A DNA stretch of 64,000 bases, taken from contig NZ_BMNB01000001.1 in assembly GCF_014646235.1 (NCBI RefSeq), positions 1 through 64,000 on the forward strand, written 5' to 3'. Position 1 is the stretch's first letter. Every line of letters starts with the position of its first letter. Positions 25,804 to 33,938 of the stretch are shown one piece after another. Source of the stretch: Micromonospora sonchi. GTDB lineage: Bacteria; Actinomycetota; Actinomycetes; Mycobacteriales; Micromonosporaceae. The position numbers were made by a program, and so were the translations under genes. The notes under the pieces are model-generated. The model had not been told where the DNA came from, made no database searches, and saw nothing but the letters and a program-made list of their open reading frames with translations.

Positions 25804-26985
25804 TCAGAGCGCCGTTTCGGTTGACCGCATTCGATCGTCCGGTGTGGAATCATCGACCAGTTCGGGAGCCTGCGGCTGTCGGGGGGCCAGCTCCACCTGC
25901 CCCGGCGTGGGCAGCTCCCGGTCGGACACTCCCAGCTCGGCCAGCTTGCGCGCGCTGACCAGCACCCGCGCCTCCAGCGACCCGACCGCCCGGTTGTACG
26001 CGGTCACCGCCGCGCCGAGCGAGGAGCCGAGCTTGCCGACGTGCTCGCCGAGCGTCGACAGTCGGGCGTACAACTCCCGGGCCAGCGTGTGCACGGCGAC
26101 CGCGTTACGGGCCAGCTGTTCCTGCCGCCAGGACCAGGCCACCGTACGCAGCATCGCGACCAGGGTGGCCGGGGTGGCCAGCACCACGTTGCGGGCGAAG
26201 GCGTGCTCCAGCAACGTCGGGTCGCGCTGCAACGCCACGTCCAGGAACGGATCGGCCGGCACGAAGAGCACCACGAACTCCGGGGTGGACTCGAACGCCG
26301 CCCAGTACGACTTGGCGGCCAGCGCGTCCACATGGGCCCGCAGGTGCTTCGCGTGCGCGTCGAGGTGGGTGTTTCGGCCGCGCTCGTCGCGCGCCTCCAT
26401 CGCGGTGAGGTACGCGTCGAACGGCGCCTTCGCGTCCACCACCACTGTCCGCCCGCCGTGCAGGCGGACCACCAGGTCGGGGCGTACGGTCTGGTGGTCG
26501 GTGGCGGCGGTGACCTGCTCGGAGAAGTCGCAGTGCTCCAGCATGCCGGCGGCCTCGACGATCCGGCGCAGCTGGTGCTCACCCCACCGGCCGCGTACCT
26601 GCGGTGCGCGCAGCGCCGCCACCAACTGCTTGGTCTCGGTACGCAGCTCGCCGGAGACGGCGCTCATCGAGCGCACCTGCTCACGCAGCTCGGCGTACGC
26701 GTCGACCCGGTCGCGCTCCAGTTCGGCCACCCGCTGCTCGTAGCGGCGCAGCGTGTCGTGCAGCGGGGCCACCGCCCGGGCGACCGCCTCCTGCGACTGG
26801 GCCGTCGCCTCGTAGGTGAGCGCCCGCATCGACTGCTCCAGCCGGCCCTCGCCGTCACGGGTGGCGCGCAGGGTGGCGTCCAGCCGGGCGATCTCGGTCG
26901 CCGCGCGGGCTCGGCCGGCGAACCAGCCCACCGCGCCACCGGCACCGAGGCAGACGACGACAACTGCCAGTGTCGTGAACTCCAC
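25804..26985 (-). CDS. rmuC: DNA recombination protein RmuC family
   Basis: RmuC proteins are membrane-anchored, coiled-coil proteins with a nuclease-like fold that limit DNA inversions in E. coli. Here an N-terminal membrane helix (about residues 2-22) is followed by a coiled coil (about residues 30-110), then the core domain with GRWGEHQLRRIVEAAGML (about residue 130), PDLVVRLHGGRTVVVDAKAP (about residue 170) and FVLFVPADPFLDVAL (about residue 240). The GTG at 26985 gives 393 residues; a CAAGCT box six bases upstream is a weak support. The frame stays open to 27201. It is divergent from the next gene. Confidence 0.92.
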   Translation of the reverse strand: MEFTTLAVVVVCLGAGGAVGWFAGRARAATEIARLDATLRATRDGEGRLEQSMRALTYEATAQSQEAVARAVAPLHDTLRRYEQRVAELERDRVDAYAELREQVRSMSAVSGELRTETKQLVAALRAPQVRGRWGEHQLRRIVEAAGMLEHCDFSEQVTAATDHQTVRPDLVVRLHGGRTVVVDAKAPFDAYLTAMEARDERGRNTHLDAHAKHLRAHVDALAAKSYWAAFESTPEFVVLFVPADPFLDVALQRDPTLLEHAFARNVVLATPATLVAMLRTVAWSWRQEQLARNAVAVHTLARELYARLSTLGEHVGKLGSSLGAAVTAYNRAVGSLEARVLVSARKLAELGVSDRELPTPGQVELAPRQPQAPELVDDSTPDDRMRSTETAL

Positions 26986-27209
26986 GCCACGAGCTTGCCA
27001 AACACCACCGAGTGACGCCGCGACAGGCCGTACGCGTTGAGTGGTCCAGATCTGGAAGCCGGACGGGTGGACTCGGTTGAGCTGGACCTGCGGTGATTGA
27101 GCTGGCTGAGCCTCGCCGTCATCGCGCTCCTGCTCGGCTACGGCGCGTTGCCTTCGATCTTGTGACACTGTCGATGGGCTGAGCAGGTGGGTCCGTGGCA
27201 TCGGGTCGG

Positions 27210-27215
27210 TACGTT
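27210..27215 (+). promoter_or_regulatory. -10 box of the GGGDF-tail gene (leaderless)
   Basis: TACGTT, six bases before the GTG at 27222. Confidence 0.5.
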
Positions 27216-27221
27216 TGAAAT

Positions 27222-27974
27222 GTGGAACTTTTGCTGGTCGTACTCCTGATGGTGATGCTCGTCGCCGGGCTGGTCTGGTGGCAGCGGCAGCGTGCGGCGC
27301 GTGAGCTCGCCGACGTGCAGGCCGACGCGCGACGCTGGTACGAGCGCCTCGGCGGACAGGTGATGAACCTCAGCGGCGAGGAACCGGCGGTACGCCAGGC
27401 GCTGGCCGACGCCGCGGAGCGCTACCACGCCGCCGGTTCGCAGCTGGAGCAGGCGCGCAGCGTCACGCAATACCGGCTGGCCCGGGAGACCGCGATCGAG
27501 GGCCTCACCTACATCCGGGCCGCCCGGGTGGCGCTCGGCATCGATCCGGGGCCCGACCTGCCGCCGCTGGCCGCAGCGAGCGGTGCTGGGCAGCTGACCG
27601 TGCCGCGCCAGGTCGATGTGCAGGGCCAGACGCTCAAGGCGGGTCCGCAGCCGGGCCGGGACACGCCGTACTACTACCCCGGCGGGCGGATGCAGGGCCG
27701 GCCGGTGCCGGCGGGCTGGTACTCGACACCTTGGTGGAAGACCGCACTGGGTGCCGGTGCCGGCGTCATCGGCGGCATGCTGATCGCCGACGCGCTCTTC
27801 TCGCCGTCGTTCGGCGACCCCGGCTATGGTGCCGAGGCCGCCGGCATGGACGCCACCGGCGCCGACTTCGGCGGCGGTGACTTCGGCGACCCCGGTGCCG
27901 GCGACTTCGGCGGTGGTGATTTCGGCGGTGGTGATTTCGGCGGCGGCGATTTCGGCGGCGGCTTCGACATCTGA
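27222..27974 (+). CDS. Membrane protein with C-terminal GGGDF repeats
   Basis: A 250-residue protein: one N-terminal membrane helix (residues 2-19), a charged helical region of about 80 residues (ARELADVQADARRWYERLGG), a Pro/Gly/Tyr-rich part, a second hydrophobic stretch (TALGAGAGVIGGMLIADALF, about residues 176-195) and a tail in which Gly-Gly-Asp-Phe recurs about seven times. Glycine-rich tails of this kind occur behind TPM-type and other envelope membrane proteins of actinobacteria, but I cannot name the family. The repeat at the DNA level has a 15-bp period (GGTGATTTCGGCGGT). The start is fixed by a TACGTT box. Confidence 0.75.
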   Translation: MELLLVVLLMVMLVAGLVWWQRQRAARELADVQADARRWYERLGGQVMNLSGEEPAVRQALADAAERYHAAGSQLEQARSVTQYRLARETAIEGLTYIRAARVALGIDPGPDLPPLAAASGAGQLTVPRQVDVQGQTLKAGPQPGRDTPYYYPGGRMQGRPVPAGWYSTPWWKTALGAGAGVIGGMLIADALFSPSFGDPGYGAEAAGMDATGADFGGGDFGDPGAGDFGGGDFGGGDFGGGDFGGGFDI

Positions 27975-27995
27975 CGCCCAGTCCGAGCGGCAGGT

Positions 27996-28049
27996 GTTAA
28001 GAAGGGGCCCCTCCTATGCACGAGGCGTTAATAAGGGGCCCCTCCTTAC
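27996..28049 (-). repeat. 54-bp GGGGCCCC repeat, copy 1
   Basis: Two units each with a palindromic AAGGGGCCCCTCC core, starting GTTAAGAAGG and ending CCTCCTTAC. It ends three bases before the ppc stop codon. Copy 2 lies inverted on the other side of ppc. Confidence 0.9.
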
Positions 28050-28052
28050 ACG

Positions 28053-30842
28053 TCAGCCGGTGTTGCGCATGCCGGCGGCGATGCCGTTGACGGTGGTGAG
28101 CAGCGCGCGCTCCAGGGCGGTGCCGTCGCCGGGGGCGCGGCGGCCGCCGGGCGCGGTGGACACTGCCCGGCCAGCGGCGCCGGAGTCGCGGTACTGCCCC
28201 AGCAGCGCCACCTGGAGGTGGTGCAGCGGCTCCAGGTAGGTGTCGCGAACGGCGAGGGTGCGTTGCAGCACGGGGGAGTTCTCCAGCAGCGCCGGCGAGT
28301 CGGTGACCGCCAGCACCTCCCGCTTGGTCAGTTCGTACTCCTCCTCGATCTTGGCGAAGATCGGGTGCAGCTTCTTCGGGACCAGGGTCTCCACGTAGCG
28401 GCGGGCGATGCCGAGGTCGGTCTTGGTCAGCATCATCTCGACGTTCGACAGGAACGTGCGGAAGAAGTGCCAGTTGCGGTTCATCTCGGCCAGCACGTCG
28501 GCCAGGCCCGCCTCGCGGGCGGCGGCTAGGCCGGAGCCGACCCCGAACCAGCCGGGCACGATCTGCCGGGTCTGGGTCCAGCCGAACACCCACGGGATGG
28601 CGCGCAGGCCGGCCAGCCCGGCACCCGTGTTCGGCCGCTTCGCCGGCCGGGAGCCGATGTTCAGCGCACCGAGCAGCTCGGTCGGCGTGGACGCCCAGAA
28701 GTACGCCGGCAGGTCCGGATCCTCCACCAGCGACCGGTACGACCGGAACGCGGACTCGGACACCACGTCCATCGTCGCGTCCCAGCGTTCCAGCATCTCG
28801 GCCGGCTGCCGGGGCGCGGTGTGCAGCAGCGTCGCCTGGAGCACGGCGGCCACGGTCAGCTCCAGGTTCTCCCGGGCCAGCGCGGGCAGCGTGTACTTGT
28901 CGGAGATGACCTCACCCTGCTCGGTCACCTTGATCGCGCCGTCCAGCGTGCCGTAGGGCTGGGCCAGGATCGCGTCGTGCGTCGGCCCGCCGCCGCGCCC
29001 CACCGTGCCGCCCCGGCCGTGGAACAGCCGCAGGTGCACCCCGTGTCGGGCGGCCACGTCCCGCAGCGCCCGCTGGGCCCGGTGGATGGACCACTGGCTG
29101 GTGGTGATGCCGGCCTCCTTGTTGGAGTCGGAGTAGCCGAGCATCACCTCCTGCACGTCGCCCCGGGCGGCCACCAGCGCGCGGTACGCGGGCAGGGAGA
29201 GCAACTCGTCGAGCAGTTCACCGCCGGAGTTCAGCTCGGCCGGCGTCTCCAGCAGCGGCACGAAACCGATCCGGGCTCGACCGCTGTGCGCGTCGACCAG
29301 CCCGGCCTCCCGGGCCAGCACCACTGCGGCCAGCACGTCGTCCACCCCGAGCGTCATCGAGATGATGTACGACTCGATGACCTCGGCACCGAACCGGTCC
29401 TGCGCCTCGCGGATGGTGCCGAACACGTCGAACGTCTTGCGGGCGTTCTCGGTCAACGGGGTGTCCACCGTGGACAGCGGTCGACGGCCGGTCAGCTCGT
29501 CGGCGAGCAGCTTGGTGCGCTCCAGCCGGGTCAGCGCCGGGTAGTCGGAGACCTCACCGACCGCCGCGTACAGCTGGCCCAGCACCTCGTGGTGCTTCTC
29601 GGCGTGCTCGCGGACGTCCATTGTCGCCAGGTGCAGGCCGAACGCGGAGACGGTACGGATGGTCGAGGCGAGCCGGCCGACCGCGGTGAGCTGACCGGAG
29701 TTGCGGGCCAGCGAGGCGCGCAGCAGTTCCAGGTCGGCGATCAGCTCGGCCGAGCCCCGGTAGTCGCGCCCCGGCACGTGCGGGGTGCCCTGGCGCAGCC
29801 GGGCGCGGGTGTTGGCCAGCTTGGCGCGTACGCAGCGGGCCTTCAGGCGGTACGGCTCCTCGGCGTTGACCCGGCGGAACCGGGGCGCCACCTCGGGCAG
29901 CGCGTCCAGGTCGGTGGCGAGGCTGGCGGAGAGGTCCAGCGACACCCCGCGCAACCGGCGGGAGACCGACACCTCGTTGATCAGCTCCTCCATCGCCGCC
30001 TCGGTGGCGGACAGCCCGTGCTCGTGCTGGATGACCAGCACCTCGCGGGTGACCGTCGGGGTGACGAACGGGTTGCCGTCCCGGTCGCCGCCGATCCAGG
30101 TGCCGAAGGTCAGCGGCCGGGCCGTCGGCGAGGTCTCCACGCCGAGGGTGCGCAGCGTCTCGGCCAGGTCGTCGAGCACCTGCGGGGCGGCCTCGGCGTA
30201 GAGATCGCGCAAATAGTAGATGGCGTTGCGGGCCTCGTCGGTCGGGTCCGGCCGGTCCAGCCGCAGCTCGTCGGTCTGCCACATCAGGTCGAGCAGTTCG
30301 GCCAGCCGTCGGTTCGCCGGGCCCTCGTCGCTGGCGCCGTAGAGGATCGCGTTGGCCGTCTCGGCGTCCAACTCGTCGGCGATCGCGCGCAGCTTGGACA
30401 GGATCGAGCGGCGGGCCGCCTCGGTCGGGTGGGCGGTGAAGACCGGGCGTACCGCCAACCGGCGGGCCACCGCGGCGATCTCCTCCGCCGGCACCCCGCG
30501 CTCGGAGATCATCTTGGCCGCCTGGTCCAGCCAGCCACCGTGCACCGCGCGGCGGCGGCGCAGGTCGCGGGCCCGGTGCACCTGCTCGGTGATGTTGGCC
30601 AGGTGGAAGTAGGTGGAGAAGGCGCGGGCCAGCTTGGTGCCGGTGGTCACGTCCAGCCCACCCAGCCGGCGGGCGGCGGCCGGCGCGTCGGTACGGACCT
30701 GGGCGCGGATCTCCTCGACGAGGTCGAGCAGAGGGCGCCCTTCCTGGCGGGCCAGCGTCTGGCCGAGCAGGGTGCCGAGGCGGCGGATGTCGGCGCGAAG
30801 GGCGGCGTCCGGGCCGTCGTGATCGTGCTGGTCGGTCACCAT
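28053..30842 (-). CDS. ppc: Phosphoenolpyruvate carboxylase
   Basis: Fixes bicarbonate onto PEP to make oxaloacetate, replenishing the TCA cycle. The 929-residue protein has the expected length and all signatures: [17 protein letters not shown] with the catalytic His (about residue 135), [12 protein letters not shown] (about 255), [14 protein letters not shown] (about 560), [14 protein letters not shown] (about 605) and the C-terminal ending MRNTG. The ATG at 30842 with GAGGAG upstream is preferred to a start at 30899. Both sides of the gene carry the 54-bp repeat in opposite orientations. With pckG in the same window the cell can run the PEP-oxaloacetate step both ways. Confidence 0.97.
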   Translation of the reverse strand: MVTDQHDHDGPDAALRADIRRLGTLLGQTLARQEGRPLLDLVEEIRAQVRTDAPAAARRLGGLDVTTGTKLARAFSTYFHLANITEQVHRARDLRRRRAVHGGWLDQAAKMISERGVPAEEIAAVARRLAVRPVFTAHPTEAARRSILSKLRAIADELDAETANAILYGASDEGPANRRLAELLDLMWQTDELRLDRPDPTDEARNAIYYLRDLYAEAAPQVLDDLAETLRTLGVETSPTARPLTFGTWIGGDRDGNPFVTPTVTREVLVIQHEHGLSATEAAMEELINEVSVSRRLRGVSLDLSASLATDLDALPEVAPRFRRVNAEEPYRLKARCVRAKLANTRARLRQGTPHVPGRDYRGSAELIADLELLRASLARNSGQLTAVGRLASTIRTVSAFGLHLATMDVREHAEKHHEVLGQLYAAVGEVSDYPALTRLERTKLLADELTGRRPLSTVDTPLTENARKTFDVFGTIREAQDRFGAEVIESYIISMTLGVDDVLAAVVLAREAGLVDAHSGRARIGFVPLLETPAELNSGGELLDELLSLPAYRALVAARGDVQEVMLGYSDSNKEAGITTSQWSIHRAQRALRDVAARHGVHLRLFHGRGGTVGRGGGPTHDAILAQPYGTLDGAIKVTEQGEVISDKYTLPALARENLELTVAAVLQATLLHTAPRQPAEMLERWDATMDVVSESAFRSYRSLVEDPDLPAYFWASTPTELLGALNIGSRPAKRPNTGAGLAGLRAIPWVFGWTQTRQIVPGWFGVGSGLAAAREAGLADVLAEMNRNWHFFRTFLSNVEMMLTKTDLGIARRYVETLVPKKLHPIFAKIEEEYELTKREVLAVTDSPALLENSPVLQRTLAVRDTYLEPLHHLQVALLGQYRDSGAAGRAVSTAPGGRRAPGDGTALERALLTTVNGIAAGMRNTG

Positions 30843-30911
30843 GCGCTCCTCACGTGAGTACGAAGGACAGCGCTGTCCGACTGCCCTGATCGTATCCACG
30901 CCCGACCGGAT

Positions 30912-30965
30912 GTAAGGAGGGGCCCCTTGTTATCGCCTTTTGTATAGGAGGGGTCCCCTCTTAAC
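30912..30965 (+). repeat. 54-bp GGGGCCCC repeat, copy 2
   Basis: Same length and design as copy 1 but inverted: starts GTAAGGAGG, ends CCCCTCTTAAC. It lies about 70 bp before the ppc start. Confidence 0.9.
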
Positions 30966-31208
30966 ATCCCGGCCACCGGGTGCCCGCCGTCGATGAGGTG
31001 TCAGCGCTGGTGGGACGGGCGGTGGCGCGCCGGGTGGGCGGTGGCGCGCCGACCGCGTACCCGCGTCGCGGTGATCAATCCCACGATGCCGGCACCATGC
31101 CGATCACCAATCGGGTGCCGACCGTGCTGGCCGGCGTCGCTGACCGCGGTCGCCGGCCCGCGTGGCCTTTCGGCCCTTCTGCCGCCCAAAAGCGCTGGTG
31201 GCGGTCGA

Positions 31209-31214
31209 TAGCGT
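31209..31214 (+). promoter_or_regulatory. -10 box of the S66 peptidase gene (leaderless)
   Basis: TAGCGT followed by six bases and the ATG at 31221. Confidence 0.6.
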
Positions 31215-31220
31215 TGCGGC

Positions 31221-32261
31221 ATGACATCGTTGATCTATCCCCCGAAGCCGCGACCCGGCGACCGGGTCGCGGTCGTCTCACCCTCCGCCGGCCTGCCGGG
31301 TCTCTTCCCGCACGTGTACGAGCTGGGGCTGCGCCGGCTGCGCGAAGAGTACGGCCTGGAGCCGGTGGAGTATCCGACCACTCGGATCATGGGTGCCGAC
31401 CCACGCGACCGGGCCCGGGACCTCAACGACGCCTTCGCCGATCCGACAATCACCGCCGTCCTGGCCACCGTCGGCGGGGACGACCTGATCACGGTCACAC
31501 CCCACCTGGACGACGAGGTGCTACGGGCCAATCCGAAGCCCTACTTCGGCTACTCGGACAACACCAACGTGCTCAATCACCTGCACCGGCTGGGCATCGT
31601 GAGCTACCACGGCGGGTCGGTGCTGGTGCACCTCGGCCGGCCCGGCGCGTTGCACCCGCTGACCGCAGACTCGCTGCGCGCCGCCCTGTTCACCGCCGAC
31701 TGGTACGACCTGACTTCCGCGCCGGAGTGGGGCGACGAGCCGAACGACTGGAACGACCCCGGGTGCCTGGCGGAAGAACCGGCGATGTTTCCCGGTGCGG
31801 GCTGGCAGTGGCAGGGCCCGGCAACGGTGGTCGAGGGCCCTGCCTGGGGCGGCAACCTGGAAGTCCTGCACTGGCTGCTCGCCGCCGACCGGGTCGCCCC
31901 GGTGGCGTCGTTGGCCGGCTCGGTCTTCCTGATGGAGACCTCGGAGGAGTTGCCGCCGGCCGTCGAGGTCTACCGGATGCTGCGTAACCTCGGCGAGCGC
32001 GGCCTGCTCGCCACCTTCCCCGCCGCGCTGGTCGGTCGCGCCAAGGCCTGGGAGTTCGGCCGCCGACTCACCCCGGACGAGAAGCGGGCGTACGCCCGGG
32101 AGCAGCGCGCCGCCGTCACCCGAGCCTTCGCCGAGTACGCACCCGACACGGTGCTGGTCTTCGACGTCGACCTGGGCCACACCGACCCGCAACTGATTAT
32201 CCCGTACGGCGGCGAGGTCCGCATCGACGCGGCCGAACGCCGCATCTCGGTGCGCTACTGA
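31221..32261 (+). CDS. S66 family peptidase (LD-carboxypeptidase / MccF-like)
   Basis: S66 serine peptidases are LD-carboxypeptidases of peptidoglycan recycling or MccF-type enzymes that cleave acylated aminoacyl-nucleotides such as processed microcin C. The 346-residue length and the sequence around the nucleophile, KPYFGYSDNTNVLNHLHRLG (Ser about residue 114), are closer to the MccF branch. The catalytic His is in DLGHTDPQLIIPYGG near the end, and VEGPAWGGNLEVL around residue 212 holds the Glu region. No signal peptide is present, so it acts in the cytoplasm. Self-immunity, detoxification or peptide recycling are all possible. Confidence 0.87.
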   Translation: MTSLIYPPKPRPGDRVAVVSPSAGLPGLFPHVYELGLRRLREEYGLEPVEYPTTRIMGADPRDRARDLNDAFADPTITAVLATVGGDDLITVTPHLDDEVLRANPKPYFGYSDNTNVLNHLHRLGIVSYHGGSVLVHLGRPGALHPLTADSLRAALFTADWYDLTSAPEWGDEPNDWNDPGCLAEEPAMFPGAGWQWQGPATVVEGPAWGGNLEVLHWLLAADRVAPVASLAGSVFLMETSEELPPAVEVYRMLRNLGERGLLATFPAALVGRAKAWEFGRRLTPDEKRAYAREQRAAVTRAFAEYAPDTVLVFDVDLGHTDPQLIIPYGGEVRIDAAERRISVRY

Positions 32262-32358
32262 CGTTGATCATCAACTGCCGCCGGATGCTCGACCTCCGCC
32301 ACATGCTTGCCGCGTGTCGGTTTGCTCTGGCGCACGCTATCGCCTTGACCAGGTGGCG

Positions 32359-32553
32359 CTAGTCGGCGTGCTGGTGCGGGCGGTTCTGCTTGATCCATGC
32401 CTCGACCGCGTCTCGGTCCCAGATCCGCATCCGGCCGTTGCCGACCACGTCGATCGGCTCGGGAAAGCCCGGCCTGCGAACGATCTCCGTGGCGCGCGTG
32501 CGTGACACGCCGCCGAGCATCTCGGCTACGTCGGCCAGCGCGGCAAGTCTCAC
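32359..32553 (-). CDS. AlpA-like / excisionase-like small DNA-binding protein
   Basis: A 64-residue winged-helix protein: LAALADVAEMLGGVSRTRA forms the helix-turn-helix, PGFPEPIDVVGNGRMRIWDR is the wing typical of MerR-like AlpA/excisionase proteins, and the end is VEAWIKQNRP. The GTG at 32553 is chosen because TACGGT lies six bases upstream; an ATG at 32622 would add 23 residues and run through the repeat motifs. Such proteins are usually found in integrative elements or regulate them. No integrase is seen nearby, so this may be a remnant or a domesticated regulator. Confidence 0.8.
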   Translation of the reverse strand: MRLAALADVAEMLGGVSRTRATEIVRRPGFPEPIDVVGNGRMRIWDRDAVEAWIKQNRPHQHAD

Positions 32554-32559
32554 GCCGCG

Positions 32560-32622
32560 ACCGTAGGCAGACCACGGGTTGCCACTTAGCCACTTGCCTA
32601 CTTGACGGTGCCGAAGTGGCAA
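32560..32622 (-). promoter_or_regulatory. Promoter and repeated AAGTGGC sites of the AlpA-like gene
   Basis: The -10 is TACGGT at 32560-32565. Upstream, TTGCCACTT (32579-32587) and AAGTGGCAA (32614-32622) form a perfect 9-bp inverted repeat with a third GCCACTT at 32589-32595. The first sites cover the expected -35 position, which fits an autorepressor. Confidence 0.5.
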
Positions 32623-32715
32623 GTAAAACTGATGTGGTCACGATGGTCGCAAAGGTGACCGCCGCCCTCGGTGCGTGTTTGGACGCGTCGAGGGCATGAC
32701 CCTGTGACGTAGGAC

Positions 32716-32752
32716 GGCCCGGGGCGGAGGTGGCGCTCCGTTCTCCCGGGCC
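32716..32752 (+). promoter_or_regulatory. Hairpin in the leader of the 102-residue unknown gene
   Basis: GGCCCGGG pairs with CCCGGGCC, with an inner GCGGAG/CTCCG-type stem, ending 24 bases before the start at 32777. It could be a terminator for upstream transcription or a leader structure. Confidence 0.4.
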
Positions 32753-32776
32753 TTGACCGGGAAGGAGCCCCGGCCC

Positions 32777-33085
32777 ATGCGCAACCTATCGAACGCTGCC
32801 CACCCGCCGTGGTGCCTGCGCGGCTCGGACTGTGCCGGGCGCAACGACCTGCATTTGTCCCGTCTCATCGGTACGGCCGTGCGAGGCGATGAGGTGATCC
32901 AGGTCAGGATCGGCCTGTGGCGGATGGACGTCGGCCCGACTCCGCCGTCCGGCCTGTTGCTCGAGCTGTCCGCCGGCGCGGACGCCGAACGCTGGCCGAT
33001 CGACCTGGCCCAGTCTCGTTCGCTGGCCCACCTGTCCCAGCGGCTGGTACGCCGGCTCGGTCCAGGCTCGACCCGAGCCGCTTGA
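32777..33085 (+). CDS. Small protein of unknown function
   Basis: A 102-residue protein with HPPWCLRGSDC near residue 8, then a beta-rich stretch (GDEVIQVRIGLWRMDVG) and an Arg/Ala-rich end. The start follows GAAGGAG by eight bases. Short actinobacterial proteins with an early PxWC-x5-C and a His-containing segment are common beside integrated elements; I think of the DUF6907 group but cannot confirm it. It lies next to the AlpA-like gene, which supports an accessory origin for this patch. Confidence 0.6.
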   Translation: MRNLSNAAHPPWCLRGSDCAGRNDLHLSRLIGTAVRGDEVIQVRIGLWRMDVGPTPPSGLLLELSAGADAERWPIDLAQSRSLAHLSQRLVRRLGPGSTRAA

Positions 33086-33099
33086 CGGCCCACCGAGAC

Positions 33100-33183
33100 C
33101 AAGATCGACTCCACTTGCGCGATGTTGCGGTGTCCGCTGCCGGTGGATACCGCAACATCGCGTATCTGGAGTTGACCTTGAAC
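33100..33183. repeat. Large imperfect inverted repeat
   Basis: Core arms 33108-33135 and 33145-33172 (28 bases, about five mismatches, 9-base loop) contain GCGATGTTGCGGT / ACCGCAACATCGC; weaker pairing continues outward through AAGATCGACTCC. It lies between the 102-residue gene and the convergent gene at 33211. Confidence 0.8.
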
Positions 33184-33210
33184 GTGGCCCGGACGGGGCC
33201 CGCGCGACGG

Positions 33211-33927
33211 TCAGACGAGGGGGCAACGGCCGGCGCTGAAGTGGGCGACGGCCGCCAGGATCTCTGCCTCGGACTTGTCGGCGAAGTTGAGTGTGGCGAC
33301 GAGCCCGGAACCGTAGAAGGCGCTCAAACCCGCGCTGTCCAGCGCCGTGTACGCGCCGAGGTTCTGCAGGGCGCGCGTGTCGCGCGGCTTGACGACCAGC
33401 ATCTTCTCCAGGCTCCACCGGCGGCGCGAAATCTGTGCGATGCCCTCCCAGGGCAGCCAGATCGCCTGGCCCCGGGTCGGCCGGGTACGGATCCAGAGCC
33501 CGGCCGGGCCCAGCGCCAGCACCGGACCGCCGGAGCCGATCAGCCACAGCTGGATGCCCAGCGGCAGGCAGATCACGGCCAGCAGGCAACCGAGCAAGCC
33601 CAGGAAGCCGAGGAGCGCTCCGCTCCCGCTATCGGCCGAACCCATGACGCCGGCCCCGATGCAGCAGGCGATCGGCACGATGAGCAGCAGCGCGACGCCC
33701 AAGAAGGTCAGGCCACGCTTGGTGATGTTGGGGCGTACGACGAAGGGTTGGTCCTCGGGGATGCGCCGGACGAGGGGCGCCGACGGCGGGTGGCCCCCCG
33801 ACGGCGGGTGACCTCCCGGCGGGGGGAAGCTTCCCGGTGGGTAGGGGCCGGCCGACCCGCGGGGGTTTCCCGGCGGTTGGTCGCCGTAGGGAGAGTGCGG
33901 CGGGAATCCGGGTGGCGGAGTGGTCAC
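33211..33927 (-). CDS. Proline-rich two-helix membrane protein
   Basis: A 238-residue protein: a cytoplasmic Pro/Gly/His-rich leader of about 50 residues with a short repeat (GGHPPSGGHPPS), two membrane helices (about residues 72-95 and 105-128), and a C-terminal domain of about 105 residues beginning GPVLALGPAGLWIRTRP, where LWIRTRPTRGQAIWLPWEGI resembles a PH-like fold. The start is a GTG 11 bp after the cyclase-family gene, so the two are probably co-transcribed. Function unknown. Confidence 0.75.
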   Translation of the reverse strand: MTTPPPGFPPHSPYGDQPPGNPRGSAGPYPPGSFPPPGGHPPSGGHPPSAPLVRRIPEDQPFVVRPNITKRGLTFLGVALLLIVPIACCIGAGVMGSADSGSGALLGFLGLLGCLLAVICLPLGIQLWLIGSGGPVLALGPAGLWIRTRPTRGQAIWLPWEGIAQISRRRWSLEKMLVVKPRDTRALQNLGAYTALDSAGLSAFYGSGLVATLNFADKSEAEILAAVAHFSAGRCPLV

Positions 33928-33938
33928 CTGTCTCGCTC

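Larger units (their letters stand above)
30843..31220. other. 378-bp divergent region between ppc and the S66 peptidase gene
   Basis: Holds the ppc promoter, copy 2 of the 54-bp repeat (30912-30965) and a direct duplication of the 15-mer GGGCGGTGGCGCGCC starting near 31018 and 31036. No convincing gene is seen; the open frames there are Arg/Pro-rich shadows. Confidence 0.6.

Noticed and set aside
27996..30965. ppc as cargo of a composite transposon bounded by inverted 54-bp repeats
   Set aside because: There is no transposase, no target-site duplication, and a third copy stands alone at 55326; ppc is a core gene with normal codon use.
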